The notes under the pieces are model-generated. The model made no database searches. It was given only the letters and a program-made list of their open reading frames with translations, and was not told where the DNA came from. Positions 9,216-16,467 of a stretch of 30,273 bases of DNA are shown piece by piece. This stretch comes from Paenibacillus uliginis N3/975 (lineage in GTDB: Bacteria > Bacillota > Bacilli > Paenibacillales > Paenibacillaceae), in contig NZ_LT840184.1 of the NCBI RefSeq assembly GCF_900177425.1, positions 5,608,730 to 5,639,002 on the forward strand, written 5' to 3'. The first letter of the stretch is position 1. Each line of letters starts with the position of its first letter. The translations under genes were made by a program, and so were the position numbers.

Positions 9216-9926
9216 TTACTCCACATCTATAGGATGCTTGATTTTATCCTTATAAAAATCAATGTATAGCTGTCCATCACTTCCTTTGACTGCATAAAAT
9301 ACATCCTGTTCTCTTTTCCCACGTGATTTCAGCTGAGTTGTCAACCATTCTTGAGAAATATTATTAGCGTCAAAATTTCCATGCAATACCTCTCCATCCA
9401 TAATAAGCTCGATGGGAAACTGTTGGGCACCACTTATCCCTTTTCTCAAATCTTTCAGGATAGTACTTTTGTATTCTCTTTTTTTCATAACGGATATTTT
9501 ACCATTGATTTCAAGAAGCACATGCTCGACCTCGTTTAAGTCAAAAATATCTTTTTGTCTGAGCAATTGGTTTAATGAATCCATGGTTAGATTGTTCTTT
9601 TTAAGATTATCTTCAAGAATTTTTCCACTTTCAATAAGAACTGTTGGTGTACCTTCTACCCACATGCGAAATTTTCTGCTCTTTAGTACAGTCTTAGTTA
9701 ATATAAATGATGTACCTGTAACAGCAACAAGCGAGATAATAAAGTAGACTACCTCTATTTTATAATTAAATGCCATATTCCCAGCGATAGATCCCATAAT
9801 GATAGCTGTAACAAAATCATGGAAGTTCATAGTGGAAAGTGTTTGTTTTCCTAAGATTCGTGTGATCAAGAGTAGCATTACAAAAGCAGAAATACTACGT
9901 AGTAAGATTATCAGATGCTCGCTCAA
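9216..9926 (-). CDS. DUF421 (YetF/YdfR-like) membrane protein
   Basis: About 236 residues. I favour TTG at 9926-9924, which has GGAG 8 bases upstream; an in-frame TTG at 9944 would add MFGVKT but has no such site. Three N-terminal hydrophobic segments (to about residue 75) are followed by a conserved soluble part with FRMWVEGTPTVLIESGKI, MDSLNQLLRQKDIFDLNEVEHVLLE and PIELIMDGEV. This is the layout of DUF421 proteins, common in sporulating Bacilli; some members influence spore or stress physiology, but the biochemical role is not settled. The gene is monocistronic. No clear terminator follows; an imperfect hairpin lies at about 9132-9164. Confidence 0.88.
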   Translation of the reverse strand: MSEHLIILLRSISAFVMLLLITRILGKQTLSTMNFHDFVTAIIMGSIAGNMAFNYKIEVVYFIISLVAVTGTSFILTKTVLKSRKFRMWVEGTPTVLIESGKILEDNLKKNNLTMDSLNQLLRQKDIFDLNEVEHVLLEINGKISVMKKREYKSTILKDLRKGISGAQQFPIELIMDGEVLHGNFDANNISQEWLTTQLKSRGKREQDVFYAVKGSDGQLYIDFYKDKIKHPIDVE

Positions 9927-9975
9927 AGTCTTCACTCCAAACAACTAAATTGTTCATTTGAAATTTCACTTTCAT

Positions 9976-9990
9976 AGTATGGTCCATACT
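9976..9990. promoter_or_regulatory. Operator-like palindrome upstream of the DUF421 gene
   Basis: AGTATGGTCCATACT is a perfect 7-1-7 inverted repeat about 50 bases before the DUF421 start, in a position suited to a dimeric repressor. I do not recognise the regulator. Confidence 0.35.
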
Positions 9991-10119
9991 TATTTATTTA
10001 GTCAGATAATTGCCTCTGGAGCTATTTCAATTTACAACAACACTTGTACATGGTGGTTTTCTGCACTCAGCTCAAAGCGTCAGTATGAAATCACTTACAT
10101 CCCTATCCTAATCACACAA

Positions 10120-10155
10120 AAAAAGCGCGGTCTCCAAAGTTCGGAAAACCGCGCC
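10120..10155 (-). terminator. Original terminator of tRNA-Thr, now separated from it
   Basis: GCGCGGT (10125-10131) pairs with ACCGCGC (10149-10155), with an inner TCC/GGA. Read on the minus strand it ends in a run of T (plus-strand A 10118-10124). It lies 17 bases beyond the attL copy of the tRNA 3' end, in the same relative place expected for the tRNA terminator before integration. Confidence 0.75.
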
Positions 10156-10171
10156 ATGCTTGAATTTTTAA

Positions 10172-10221
10172 AGATGCTGGTGAAGGGAATTGAACCCCCG
10201 GCCTACGCATTACGAGTGCGC
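10172..10221 (-). repeat. attL: left copy of the 50-bp att repeat (tRNA-Thr 3' fragment)
   Basis: Identical over 50 bases to 25076-25125. On the minus strand it contains the tRNA-Thr sequence from the 5' side of the anticodon stem to the 3' end plus 4 bases. The next bases inward (CTAACTAGCG) do not continue the tRNA, so this copy is not a functional gene. Confidence 0.95.
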
Positions 10222-10975
10222 TAACTAGCGCTATTTCCCCCGATACCTGACGTTGCCTATAACGCACATTCAGACGTGTCTTACGGATCTATCGGAGTCC
10301 TACGTATTTCCATTATATCCCGCGCAATCCTATAACGCAATGTTTCCGAAGTTTTAAAACTTGGCGGAAAATTTTAGCGGATCGGACTCCATTATAACTG
10401 GTAATAATTGGGTCAGAGCTTAATTTTGTTGTGCGGAAGGTGCGATGGCCTGATTTCGGGTTGATTCGAAAAAGGCCCGCCCCCCTTCGCTTCACCACGG
10501 TAAAGTACGAAGGCGTTATGCATTCGATATTCATCCGAGGGTCTACGCACTGGTAATGCGTAGGTCCTGCGTTCACCTTAGAAACCGCACAGTTACGCGA
10601 TTTGTCCGATTGCGTCCGATTATGCATCGTATTCATACCGTTTATATGCGGATCTGGCGTATAATTATGCGGATTGACCCCCGAAGTTTTCGGAGGGGTC
10701 GCGTCCCAGAGGCATCGAGCCGATGAAATCACGCTTTAAATCGGAAGTACCACGAAGTGAATAAGCGCCAATAATACGCACCGATATGCGAAATAATCAC
10801 GCGAATAATAGGTTCCGATAACGCTGAAAAATTCCGCAAAAGTCATGTTTTGTAACAGGTTAATTCCGATTACTTAACGCAGAATTAACGGATATTTACG
10901 CAAATATAGCCGTATTCAGCCGTTTTAAGCTATTACGAAATCATTTCGGATTATCCGACTAAATTGTGGATTAGG
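10222..10975. other. 750-bp non-coding, hairpin-rich region between attL and the small-terminase-like gene
   Basis: No reading frame here has a ribosome binding site or believable composition. It is rich in secondary structure: a near-palindrome at 10343-10370 (core AAGTTTTAAAACTT at 10349-10362, flanked by TTTCCG and CGGAAA); a nested hairpin at 10447-10477 (GGCCT/AGGCC outside TTTCG/CGAAA); an 11-bp stem with a 7-base loop at 10539-10567; a stem at 10676-10700 (GACCCC/GGGGTC); and GTTAATTC/GAATTAAC at 10859-10889. A tandem GTCCGATT lies at 10603-10620. Possible roles are packaging site, origin or structured RNA; none is proven. Confidence 0.6.
10546..10576 (+). other. tRNA-Thr(GGU)-like anticodon-arm remnant, inverted relative to att
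   Basis: On the plus strand 10546-10564 matches the tRNA-sense att core at 18 of 19 bases; the single change is the first anticodon base (CGU becomes GGU, also a threonine anticodon). The following AGGTC, four bases and GTTCA keep the usual variable-loop and T-loop spacing of a tRNA. There is no D arm, T-stem partner or acceptor stem, so it is not a working tRNA. Confidence 0.5.
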
Positions 10976-11269
10976 TTACGTCAACCATCCCGAAGCTATA
11001 AAGAAACGCTCTACTTGCGCAGGCGTATTGAGTTCCCAACGCAACTTCCGATGTGGATGTTTTGCTCGAACCTTCCTCGTAATTGCCTTGCCTAATTCCC
11101 TATCGAAATCATCACGTTGACGCCAGCGATAAAGAGTCATGCGGCTGATCCCTAGTATGTGCGATATATCTTCGTGATTTCGCGTTGGTACATCCGATAA
11201 TAAGTCTATCGCAGCGTAATGTAATTCGTTCAGCGGTGGCCGTCGTGTTCGGCGTTTCTTCTTCGCCAT
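10976..11269 (-). CDS. phBC6A51-type HTH protein, small-terminase-like
   Basis: 97 residues, ribosome binding site AGGAGG 9 bases before the ATG. A very basic head (MAKKKRRTRRPP) precedes a helix-turn-helix: LNELHYAAIDLLSD, then HEDISHILGISRMTLYRWRQRDDFDREL. This is the arrangement of phBC6A51-family HTH proteins, which resemble the DNA-binding domain of phage small terminases and transposases. It is the last gene before attL. As a small terminase it would recognise a packaging site and recruit a large terminase, which is not encoded here, so it would have to use a helper's. It is also possible that it is a transcription factor. It follows the tail-block terminator by 23 bases and has no obvious promoter of its own. 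Confidence 0.65.
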   Translation of the reverse strand: MAKKKRRTRRPPLNELHYAAIDLLSDVPTRNHEDISHILGISRMTLYRWRQRDDFDRELGKAITRKVRAKHPHRKLRWELNTPAQVERFFIASGWLT

Positions 11270-11291
11270 ACTTGCGCTCCTCCTTCGTAAA

Positions 11292-11338
11292 TAAAAAAAG
11301 GCGGAACCACAACGTAAGTGAATACGCCATGATTCCGC
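11292..11338 (-). terminator. Terminator of the tail block
   Basis: GCGGAA (11301-11306) pairs with TTCCGC (11333-11338) around a long loop, and the minus strand then runs TTTTTTT (plus-strand A 11293-11299). It lies 6 bases after the DUF2577 stop codon. Confidence 0.65.
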
Positions 11339-11343
11339 ACAAA

Positions 11344-11670
11344 TTAAATCCGATCTATTACGAGATATCCCTGATTATCCGCGTACATCGCCACGGCAAC
11401 ACGGTCGCCAGCCTTTATCGGAGACATGACGGTCATCTCGACGACTTCACCGCCATTAATCGTTACCTCGCGTTTATGGTCGCGTAGATGCTCGCAGACT
11501 GTTACGTCATCCGCGTCTAACTCTATCGGCATATTATCGATTTTTATGCGTATGTCCGGTAGCGGTGCGAGAATAGTCGCGAACTCTATATCGACGTCTT
11601 TGTTATGGCCGATCTCTCTAACGAGCGCCTTGAATTGACTAACGGGCCCGCCTTCGATTAATAACGCCAC
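11344..11670 (-). CDS. DUF2577 (XkdR-like) tail-associated protein
   Basis: 108 residues. It shows the DUF2577 pattern: an N-terminal region with DIEFATILAPLPDIRIKIDNMPIEL and a C-terminal beta-strand pair PIKAGDRVAVAMY then YLVIDRI, typical of XkdR-type proteins found after the tape measure gene in Gram-positive Myo/Sipho-type phages and PBSX. Family members are placed near the tail tip or baseplate. It starts 14 bases after the tape measure stop. In complete phages the LysM-type tube-initiator and hub genes lie between the two; here they are absent, leaving this as the only gene after the tape measure. Confidence 0.7.
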   Translation of the reverse strand: MALLIEGGPVSQFKALVREIGHNKDVDIEFATILAPLPDIRIKIDNMPIELDADDVTVCEHLRDHKREVTINGGEVVEMTVMSPIKAGDRVAVAMYADNQGYLVIDRI

Positions 11671-11684
11671 ATTTCCGCCCTCCT

Positions 11685-13697
11685 TTACATCGCAAGGTCA
11701 TGCGCGAGTCTGCGTACGAAGTTATCGTAATCCATTCCGTTGTTGATATGGATAGGACCGGTTATGTTTATCGTTGGTGCGGACTTACCGCCGCCGCTAA
11801 CGCCACCTTCTCCGCGATAACGCTTCGCTTCTTCGCGTGGGAGAACGGTTTCGCCAGCGTGAAGTCGTGCAGTATAACCGTTATAAGGCACGTTATCGAG
11901 ACCGCCACTATGTCCGCGATATTTCGAAGTGCCTTGAACTGGGGCGCCCATATAAGTCTGCCCTTTGATGTACGACTCGCCGGGCGCGAGATTATCCAGC
12001 TCAGTACGAAACTCTTTTAGTCGTTTAGATTGATCATCATTAGCACCAGGAATTACAGACTTTATTGCATCAGGCACGAGGTTTTGTTTTAGTCCATCAA
12101 TAACCCCGTTAGCAATTCCTGTGCCTATATCAAGACCGATAGCAGTAATCTCCGGAACTAATGCCTTTAACCCAACAACTAAAAAATTCGTTATTTCAGA
12201 AACTATGGACTGAAAGTACCCCTGCCCAGCACTACCCCACCACTCTCTAAATGCCTGCATAACGTCTTCGAAAATAAAAACGATTTTGCTAGGAATGTCA
12301 GGCAGCTTTTGAAACTCCGGATTGTCGATAAATTTCGTCTTAACGTAATTCTTCGCTTTATCAACCATCGACTGTACACCCGCCACGATTTGCGGAGTGT
12401 ACTTTTCTACGAAATCAGCCGCAGCATTAGCGAGATCCTTAACGATAGGCAATACCGGCATCATGCCAGCGATCTGCAGCGTCTCCATTGCGCCACTAAA
12501 CTGCTCGACCGCACCTGCAGCGTTATCCATCTTCTTACGCGCAACGTCTAACGCCGTGACCTTCGACATCTCCTCGCGGAACTGTTCAACGCCTTCTGCG
12601 CCTTCTTTGAACAGTATCGTAGCTGCACGAACAGCGTCCGTACCGAACATGAGTTTTAACGCGTGCTGACGCTCTTGATTCGTTAACTTCGCCATGGATT
12701 TGCGTAATGTTCCCGCGATATCGTCGAGTGACTTAATGTTGCCTGCCGCATCGAAAAACTGGTTAGATCCGTCAGCCGTTACGAGTCCAAGCGCCTCAAA
12801 CAACGCTATCTGGTCTTTTGTCACCGGCTGCAATGTTTGAAGCATTGTTTTCAACGACGTACCCGCATCCGATCCCTTAAGACCGCGGTTTGCGAATAGG
12901 CCGAGCGCAATGTTCGTATCTTCGAAATTCATCCCGAGACCTGCCGCTACTGCTGAAGTCATCGAAAGGGAATAGCGCAGTTCCTCAACGCCTGTCGCGG
13001 ATGCGTTCGCCGTTCCCGCGAGTATATCCGCAGCTTGTGCCGCTGTCATTCCGTCCTCCTGGAACGCGTTAAGCGCGGTTGACATGATTTCCGCAGCCGC
13101 AGCAAGATCCAGTTCACCTGCCGTCGCAAGGTTAAGTGCCGCTTCTAGTGCGCCAGCTTGGACAGTTGCAGGCGAGAGGCCCGCCTTGAGTAGTTCTTCG
13201 ATTGCCTGTGCGGCTTCGAGCGCGTTGTATTTCGTATCTGCGCCCATTTCTAACGCAAGTGTTTGCATCTGCGCCATCTGCTTGTCCGTCGCGCCGGTTA
13301 ACGCCTGAACCGACGACATTTGCGCTTCGAAATCCATCGCCTTACTAAGCGATTTATAACCGACATATCCGGCGGTACCTATCGCAGCAATGCCGCCGTA
13401 AAGAGCGCTCCTTCCTATACCACCGGCGATACTGCTGAACACACTCTTCGCCTTATTGCCGAGCTTACCCATCGCTTGAGTTGCGTTTTTACTCGCGCGC
13501 CCGACTCCTTTAATTTCGTGTGCTACGCTGCCGGCACTCCTGGATACATGTGCCTGTGCCCGTGCTAGTTGATCGTTTGTGTCCGTGTATAGCTTGGTTG
13601 CTTTTTTTGCGCGCTCAGTCATTTTTTCAACGTCACGCAAGGTTTTTGAAGCACCGTCATCCTTTATCTTAATGCGCCCCAGAAGCTCGAAACTCAT
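11685..13697 (-). CDS. Phage tail tape measure protein
   Basis: 670 residues. The N-terminus is charged and helical (about 1-70, coiled-coil-like), followed by a Gly/Ala-rich hydrophobic stretch (about 95-115). The conserved PhageMin_Tail core lies at about 120-350: MDFEAQMSSVQALTGA, ALEMGADTKYNALEAAQAIE, GMNFEDTNIALGLFANRGLKG, TLRKSMAKLTNQERQHALK. The C-terminus carries the usual GLDNVPYNGYTARLHAGE motif. The family sets tail length at roughly 1.5 Angstrom per residue, suggesting a tail near 100 nm. It overlaps the preceding gene by 4 bases. Composition between about 12000 and 12400 is more A/T-rich than the rest, hinting at a mosaic join. Confidence 0.95.
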   Translation of the reverse strand: MSFELLGRIKIKDDGASKTLRDVEKMTERAKKATKLYTDTNDQLARAQAHVSRSAGSVAHEIKGVGRASKNATQAMGKLGNKAKSVFSSIAGGIGRSALYGGIAAIGTAGYVGYKSLSKAMDFEAQMSSVQALTGATDKQMAQMQTLALEMGADTKYNALEAAQAIEELLKAGLSPATVQAGALEAALNLATAGELDLAAAAEIMSTALNAFQEDGMTAAQAADILAGTANASATGVEELRYSLSMTSAVAAGLGMNFEDTNIALGLFANRGLKGSDAGTSLKTMLQTLQPVTKDQIALFEALGLVTADGSNQFFDAAGNIKSLDDIAGTLRKSMAKLTNQERQHALKLMFGTDAVRAATILFKEGAEGVEQFREEMSKVTALDVARKKMDNAAGAVEQFSGAMETLQIAGMMPVLPIVKDLANAAADFVEKYTPQIVAGVQSMVDKAKNYVKTKFIDNPEFQKLPDIPSKIVFIFEDVMQAFREWWGSAGQGYFQSIVSEITNFLVVGLKALVPEITAIGLDIGTGIANGVIDGLKQNLVPDAIKSVIPGANDDQSKRLKEFRTELDNLAPGESYIKGQTYMGAPVQGTSKYRGHSGGLDNVPYNGYTARLHAGETVLPREEAKRYRGEGGVSGGGKSAPTINITGPIHINNGMDYDNFVRRLAHDLAM

Positions 13698-14062
13698 CGC
13701 GTCACTTCCTTAACCAACGCATGATAGGCGCGTTCAAACTTCGTAGCCGCCTTACTTAATGCCATCATCTGCTTTCGTGATTGACGTGATCCAAACGCAT
13801 ATTCACTATGGATGCGGTCAGTCTCCGTCATTTCTTCCGCTATCGTGGCCGCCCAATAGCCGAATCTCTGAACTACTTGAACGCGCGATTCCTTTAGTAA
13901 CGCGGCATCCCACGTAAAATGTGCGTACTCAGTCGGAAACAGTTTCCTAAATCCGTAATCGCCAGGACGCCGGTACGTTGTTATCTGCTCTAAAAGCGGC
14001 AAGGTATCGATAATGCGGATAATAGCGTCGCCTTCTGCCGCAGTAATTTCGTTAGTTTTCAT
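13694..14062 (-). CDS. Putative tail assembly chaperone-position protein
   Basis: 122 residues, helical, no domain I recognise with certainty. It contains two Trp (FTWDAALL, FGYWAATIAEEMTETD) and a basic C-terminal half (SRQSRKQMMALSKAATKFERAY). It lies directly before the tape measure gene, overlapping its start by 4 bases, exactly where tail assembly chaperones lie in long-tailed phages; these coat the tape measure before the tube assembles. No slippery site for the usual programmed -1 frameshift was evident. The start has GGGGGTG 8 bases upstream. The assignment rests on position. Confidence 0.45.
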   Translation of the reverse strand: MKTNEITAAEGDAIIRIIDTLPLLEQITTYRRPGDYGFRKLFPTEYAHFTWDAALLKESRVQVVQRFGYWAATIAEEMTETDRIHSEYAFGSRQSRKQMMALSKAATKFERAYHALVKEVTR

Positions 14063-14080
14063 TGCGTAGTCACCCCCATA

Positions 14081-14111
14081 TAAAATAAAAAGAGGACCCG
14101 TTAAGGTCCTC
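14081..14111 (-). terminator. Terminator between the two halves of the structural block
   Basis: GAGGACC (14092-14098) pairs with GGTCCTC (14105-14111); on the minus strand it continues CTTTTTATTTTATA. It lies 17 bases after the stop of the gene at 14129-14446 and separates it from the chaperone/tape-measure pair. Confidence 0.8.
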
Positions 14112-14128
14112 CGTTAATAAGTCCGTTA

Positions 14129-14446
14129 TTATTCGAATGTAATCGCTCTAATCGTACCGTCCGCCGTGTATTTCGTGGTCAGCATCGTCTTATAGTCGTC
14201 GGTTATCGTTACGCCTTCCGGCAGCTTGACGGTAAGGTTGACGCCGCTTTGTTGTCGGTCTGAAAGTTTCATTAATACTCCGCTTAAGTTAGTTTCGATC
14301 GACGTTACTGCGGACATCTGATAACCCGTTCCGCCAAACTCACCTAATTCGATAGGAGAGCCATCTTCTAGAGTTACATCCACACCCCAGAAGATGGCAT
14401 GCACACGGGAATGATAAGTTTTTCTAATTGTAAGTGTTCCGTTCAT
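14129..14446 (-). CDS. Phage protein of unknown function, beta-rich
   Basis: 105 residues, mostly alternating hydrophobic/polar strands (GTLTIRKTYHSRVHAIFWGVDVTLEDG, VNLTVKLPEGVTITDDYK, KYTADGTIRAITFE). No domain recognised. Ribosome binding site GGAGG 7 bases before the ATG, which overlaps the previous stop in an ATGA. Its place before the chaperone and tape measure is where a tail tube protein would sit, but it is shorter than known tube proteins and shows no motif I can match, so I leave it unnamed. Confidence 0.6.
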   Translation of the reverse strand: MNGTLTIRKTYHSRVHAIFWGVDVTLEDGSPIELGEFGGTGYQMSAVTSIETNLSGVLMKLSDRQQSGVNLTVKLPEGVTITDDYKTMLTTKYTADGTIRAITFE

Positions 14447-14652
14447 TTTAGATCCTCCATTTCAATAATTTGTACTTGCGCAAAGATATTACCGTTCCTA
14501 ACGTCCAGGTGACGGATGAGCGCTTCTGGGTTTTCTTCTGTGAACTTACGAAGGGCTTCCGCGTTTTCGAAGTTCATATGCTGCTCTTTGACAGCGGCAA
14601 CCTTACCGTCGTTATTTCGATAACTACTAACGGCTCCATAGTTAATAATCAT
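14443..14652 (-). CDS. Small phage protein of unknown function
   Basis: 69 residues with a middle section of acidic helix (FENAEALRKFTEENPEALIRHL) and a short C-terminal strand pair (NIFAQVQIIEMED). Its ATG overlaps the stop of the upstream gene (TAATG) and its stop overlaps the next start (ATGA), so it is translationally coupled on both sides. No function can be read. Confidence 0.6.
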   Translation of the reverse strand: MIINYGAVSSYRNNDGKVAAVKEQHMNFENAEALRKFTEENPEALIRHLDVRNGNIFAQVQIIEMEDLK

Positions 14653-15410
14653 TAGCGCACACCCGTTCGAACAGCAGAAGTAACTCTATGACTATTGTTC
14701 ATGTTAATAGGTAGGTGTTTATATGTCCGATGTATCATTTTTAGATTCCGGTATGCCCTGTCCACACCAACATCTCCGAGCAATTCAACGACTTTGATAT
14801 GCATTAGATCCGTATTGGTTACGCTACTCAATTCGGAATACAGTCGTCTAATAGTCGCGCCATGCTTGCCGTTAGCCGCGCCTTCGATCCGCTCTAGCTC
14901 GTCCATTAGCGCTAGTTTCTGTCCGTTCGGCATTTGCGGAGCCAGGCGTACCAACTCCTCAAGCACACTAGAATCCCCGGCGTATTTTAACGCGTTAGCG
15001 GCTTTTGTGGCGTGCTGTCTTGCGGACTCCTTTTCAGTTTCCGTAATATAGCGGCGGAAGCGAGCAGCATCTTTTGCGGCTTCTTCCTGCATTGCTTTGT
15101 ATACATCTCTCCATTGCTGGGTTAGTTCGGCAACCTCTTTATCGAGTTTTTCTTGCATCTGCTTTACGTAGTAATCGATCGCACCCTCAACCTTATAGAC
15201 CGGATCGTCGGATTGCGTGATTTTGTTGTACTCTTCGCGATATTTCTCTACCTTTTGTGTGATTTGTCTTTCGTACTCATCTGGCGCATCAACAACGACT
15301 CCCTTTCGTTGATTTTGGATCAGATGTGCCTCTGAATAATCAAGCCCAGCCACCAATCTCCCTGCTTCGTGTCCATTAAAAGATTCCTGCATAAATACTC
15401 TGTAACTCAT
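14652..15410 (-). CDS. Coiled-coil phage protein of unknown function
   Basis: 252 residues. After about 30 residues it becomes a long charged helix (about 40-165: YERQITQKVEKYREEYNKI, MQEKLDKEVAELTQQWRD, EEAAKDAARFRRYITETEKE), then a second helical domain (about 170-230) and a basic tail. Ribosome binding site AGGGG 9 bases before the ATG. The layout resembles scaffold-like or tail-fibre-support proteins, but nothing specific is recognised. It heads a coupled three-gene unit. Confidence 0.6.
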   Translation of the reverse strand: MSYRVFMQESFNGHEAGRLVAGLDYSEAHLIQNQRKGVVVDAPDEYERQITQKVEKYREEYNKITQSDDPVYKVEGAIDYYVKQMQEKLDKEVAELTQQWRDVYKAMQEEAAKDAARFRRYITETEKESARQHATKAANALKYAGDSSVLEELVRLAPQMPNGQKLALMDELERIEGAANGKHGATIRRLYSELSSVTNTDLMHIKVVELLGDVGVDRAYRNLKMIHRTYKHLPINMNNSHRVTSAVRTGVR

Positions 15411-15442
15411 TTGTCATTTCCCCTTTTTATAAAGTTTTTATA

Positions 15443-15769
15443 TTAAACTAGTGCGATCTTGATGGCTGCCTGGCGGCCGTCCTTCTCGCCTAATTCGTAA
15501 CTAACGCGTTCACCTTGTGCCAGATGTGTTAACCCTGGATCGGTGCTATCTCTTATATGAAAGAACAGATCCCTGCCTTGATCCTGTTTGATAAATCCAA
15601 AACCGCGATGATCGCGATACATAACGACGGTACCGGTCAATCTGTTAACGCGTGTTTCCGGCCTCACTTTCTTCGTTGAACTCTTACGAATACTCGACCC
15701 AATCAGCGAGTAAACCTCCGCCATCTCTTCCGCGCCTAAACCGTTCCACGTCTTACTATCGATAAACAT
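15443..15769 (-). CDS. Cold-shock-domain protein with N-terminal extension
   Basis: 108 residues. Residues 43-107 form a cold-shock OB fold: GTVVMYRDHRGFGFIKQ with RNP1-like RGFGFIK and RNP2-like DLFFHI, ending VSYELGEKDGRQAAIKI. The first 42 residues (GLGAEEMAEVYSLIGSSI, then SSTKKVRPETRV) are an extension not found in the usual 65-70-residue Csp. It should bind single-stranded RNA or DNA. GGAGG lies 7 bases before the ATG. A nucleic-acid chaperone inside a phage operon could adjust translation of phage messages or act as antiterminator; that is inference. Confidence 0.85.
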   Translation of the reverse strand: MFIDSKTWNGLGAEEMAEVYSLIGSSIRKSSTKKVRPETRVNRLTGTVVMYRDHRGFGFIKQDQGRDLFFHIRDSTDPGLTHLAQGERVSYELGEKDGRQAAIKIALV

Positions 15770-15773
15770 CGTA

Positions 15774-15953
15774 TTACCTCCGTTTTAAATGTTGTTTTGA
15801 TAAGATCATTGGCGCGAACTTGCGTATGAACTCCTCGGAGACCTCCTCGCCGTATTGAATCGTGTACTCACGGCCGGCTTCATCTCGCAAGGTGACGATT
15901 CTGCGGTAATATTCGATTGGTTCGATCGATACGACCCGTATTTGCTTAGCCAT
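15774..15953 (-). CDS. Small unknown protein overlapping the upstream frame
   Basis: 59 residues from ATG 15953-15951, with GGAGGAGG about 9 bases upstream, ending TAA at 15776-15774 just before the cold-shock gene. Sequence is charged with two strands (MAKQIRVVSIEPIEYYRRI, then REYTIQYGEEVSEEFIRKF), natural in composition. It lies inside the 3' third of the frame at 15806-16237. I believe this frame is the genuine one here. Confidence 0.7.
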   Translation of the reverse strand: MAKQIRVVSIEPIEYYRRIVTLRDEAGREYTIQYGEEVSEEFIRKFAPMILSKQHLKRR

Positions 15954-16237
15954 TCCGTACCGCCTCCTCCGTAGATATCGATCGCCTCTATAATTCCGCC
16001 GCGCACCATAGCCTGTCCGACGCCATACGTCTTTTTAGGCGATGTTTCCTTACAGAACTCGATCGTAATCTTTTCGATAAGCTTGCAGCGCTTAACGTCG
16101 TCCATACCGCACCAGGTTCCGATAACTATTTGCCGCCCAACAAACGCGATTAATTCGTCATACAACTCCGGCACCTCGTCCGATGGGAACGGCTCGAATC
16201 GAATCGGCCATCGCGCGCCATAATCTACGCTAATCAT
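15806..16237 (-). CDS. Phage protein of unknown function with anomalous C-terminal tail
   Basis: 143 residues as read. Residues 1-95 look real: MISVDYGARWPIRFEPFPSD, then IAFVGRQIVIGTWCGMDDVK and a Gly-rich end IYGGGG. The Gly codons are the ribosome binding site of the next gene. The last 47 residues are Ser/Arg/Asn-rich and simply read the next gene's bases in another frame. The natural end was probably near 15955 and the stop was lost, or the long overlap is tolerated. Its ATG overlaps the upstream stop by 4 bases. Function unknown. Confidence 0.6.
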   Translation of the reverse strand: MISVDYGARWPIRFEPFPSDEVPELYDELIAFVGRQIVIGTWCGMDDVKRCKLIEKITIEFCKETSPKKTYGVGQAMVRGGIIEAIDIYGGGGTEWLSKYGSYRSNQSNITAESSPCEMKPAVSTRFNTARRSPRSSYASSRQ

Positions 16238-16419
16238 TTCGCCTTTCGCCCCTTTTCGTTTAATACAACCAATCGCAAATAACGGCAGTCGTCCGCCGGT
16301 TCCCGGAAATACTTACAGCGCGGATCGGACTCTTTTTGTAGCCCTTGCATGAGCGTGCATGTGCGGTCCGGCTGCATGAAATCGCACCATGTCACGGCTT
16401 TAGATTGATATTCGTTCAT
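16234..16419 (-). CDS. Small cysteine-rich phage protein
   Basis: 61 residues with four spaced cysteines (VTWCDF, DRTCTLM, PRCKYF, DDCRYL) that could bind one metal ion or form two disulfides; in the cytoplasm a zinc site is more likely. A strong GGAGGGGAGG region precedes the ATG. Stop overlaps the next start (ATGA). No family recognised. Confidence 0.6.
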   Translation of the reverse strand: MNEYQSKAVTWCDFMQPDRTCTLMQGLQKESDPRCKYFREPADDCRYLRLVVLNEKGRKAK

Positions 16420-16467
16420 GTTCCGCCTCCCCTCCGTCAGAACTGTGCAACTATGGTACGGTTTTCG

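Noticed and set aside
10520..10620. Possible complete tRNA-Thr(GGU) gene
   Set aside because: Only the anticodon arm and part of the variable/T region fit; no D arm, T-stem partner or acceptor stem could be found.
10313..10732. 139-codon minus-strand frame in the attL-proximal region
   Set aside because: No ribosome binding site, no domain, and it runs through several hairpins; better explained as non-coding.
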